From positions 1 to 6,164 of the forward strand of contig DCVB01000094.1 of the NCBI GenBank assembly GCA_002327965.1: a stretch of DNA of 6,164 bases, given 5' to 3'. Under the pieces are notes generated by a model. It was not told the origin of the DNA and ran no database searches. It saw only the letters and a list, made by a program, of their open reading frames with translations. Source of the stretch: Candidatus Aminicenantes bacterium UBA2199. Its GTDB lineage: Bacteria > Acidobacteriota > Aminicenantia > UBA2199. Shown here in pieces: positions 5,800 to 6,164 of this stretch. Made by a program: the position numbers and the translations under genes. How positions within the stretch are numbered: position 1 is the stretch's first letter; each line of letters opens with the position of its first letter.

Positions 5800-6164
5800 C
5801 ATTCCTCGGCAAGCGATATTTTCTTGCGGACATCGAGCTCCAGTTCGTCGCCCCAGTCCTTCCGGGCCAGCAGCAGGCGCAGCTCCTCCAGGGACTTGAC
5901 CGGCATGCCGTCGACGGCCAGGACAAGGTCGCCTTTCTTCAGGCCGCTTCGCTCCGCCGGGCTGTCCCTGACGACGCGGTCGACTTCAAAAACGCCGTCG
6001 GCATTCATCCGGCCGCTGAAGCCGGCCTCGGCGAAATGGGGTTTGCTCTCGGCGGACACGGCAAAGACCACGTCGGCCAGGCCGCGCGAGAAGACCGCCG
6101 CCGGCTTGAGCTGTCCGGCCAGGGCGCTGACCATGGGATTCTCCTCTGCGCCGCTCTCTTTTTT
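5799..6164 (-). CDS. PDZ-domain protein, C-terminal part (N-terminus probably beyond window)
   Basis: The frame is open from the right edge to TGA 5799 (121 codons visible). Counting from the internal Met at 6134, residues 38-104 form a PDZ domain: GVFEVDRVV strand, DSPAERSGLKKGDLVLAVDG (58-76) with the conserved G-L-x-x-G-D-x-(V/I)-L-x-V-D/N-G core, then a helix SLEELRLLLA (81-90) and a final strand. PDZ domains of this kind bind C-termini or exposed peptides and are common at the ends of envelope proteases. The preceding 37 residues look like the end of another beta-rich domain, and there is no signal peptide, so I favour a longer protein cut by the window. The alternative is a complete 111-residue protein from ATG 6134, which has GAGGAG six nt upstream (6141-6146). 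The catalytic partner domain, if any, is not visible. Confidence 0.8.
   Translation of the reverse strand, partial: KKESGAEENPMVSALAGQLKPAAVFSRGLADVVFAVSAESKPHFAEAGFSGRMNADGVFEVDRVVRDSPAERSGLKKGDLVLAVDGMPVKSLEELRLLLARKDWGDELELDVRKKISLAEE

Overview
The window is GC-rich bacterial DNA in which every supported gene lies on the minus strand, so the text below follows transcription from high to low coordinates. The genes are closely spaced, Shine-Dalgarno sites are clear, and there is a lipoprotein, a secreted protein and a membrane-anchored Sel1 protein. This points to a GC-rich, probably diderm bacterium. A sodium-pump type acyl-CoA decarboxylase gene set suggests anaerobic or fermentative propionate/succinate metabolism. 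Acidobacteriota/Aminicenantes-like or Desulfobacterota-like lineages are possible, but the phylum is only a guess.

Right part (about 6164-3218): three genes of probable envelope function, of which two have their own promoter in view. First is the C-terminal end of a PDZ-domain protein that runs off the window edge. Next is a small helical lipoprotein (LAAC lipobox). Last is a 633-residue protein with six cytoplasmic Sel1 repeats, one transmembrane segment and an extracytoplasmic DUF1566/Lcl_C-type domain. The lipoprotein and the Sel1 gene are each preceded by a sigma70-like promoter with 17-nt spacing. Hairpins that may act as terminators lie downstream of the PDZ and lipoprotein genes.

Left part (about 3217-1): a compact operon starting at a very good sigma70-like promoter (TTGAAT-17 nt-TAGAAT) that overlaps the end of the Sel1 gene. 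The order is a propionyl-CoA carboxylase beta / methylmalonyl-CoA decarboxylase alpha type carboxyltransferase (518 aa), an OadG-family small membrane subunit (125 aa), a biotin carrier protein with an EAMKM motif (168 aa), and a secreted protein of unknown function with two copies of a roughly 50-residue beta-rich repeat. The last gene runs off the left edge. The first three are spaced 12 nt apart or overlap by 1 nt, as expected for subunits of one complex.

How they work together: the carboxyltransferase would move CO2 between (methyl)malonyl-CoA and the biotin on the carrier, and the OadG subunit would anchor the assembly to the membrane. The sodium-translocating beta subunit (OadB/MmdB) and a biotin carboxylase are both absent from the window. 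The direction of the reaction (decarboxylating sodium pump or carboxylase) is therefore not settled by this sequence. No RNA genes, CRISPR arrays, insertion sequences or phage genes were seen.
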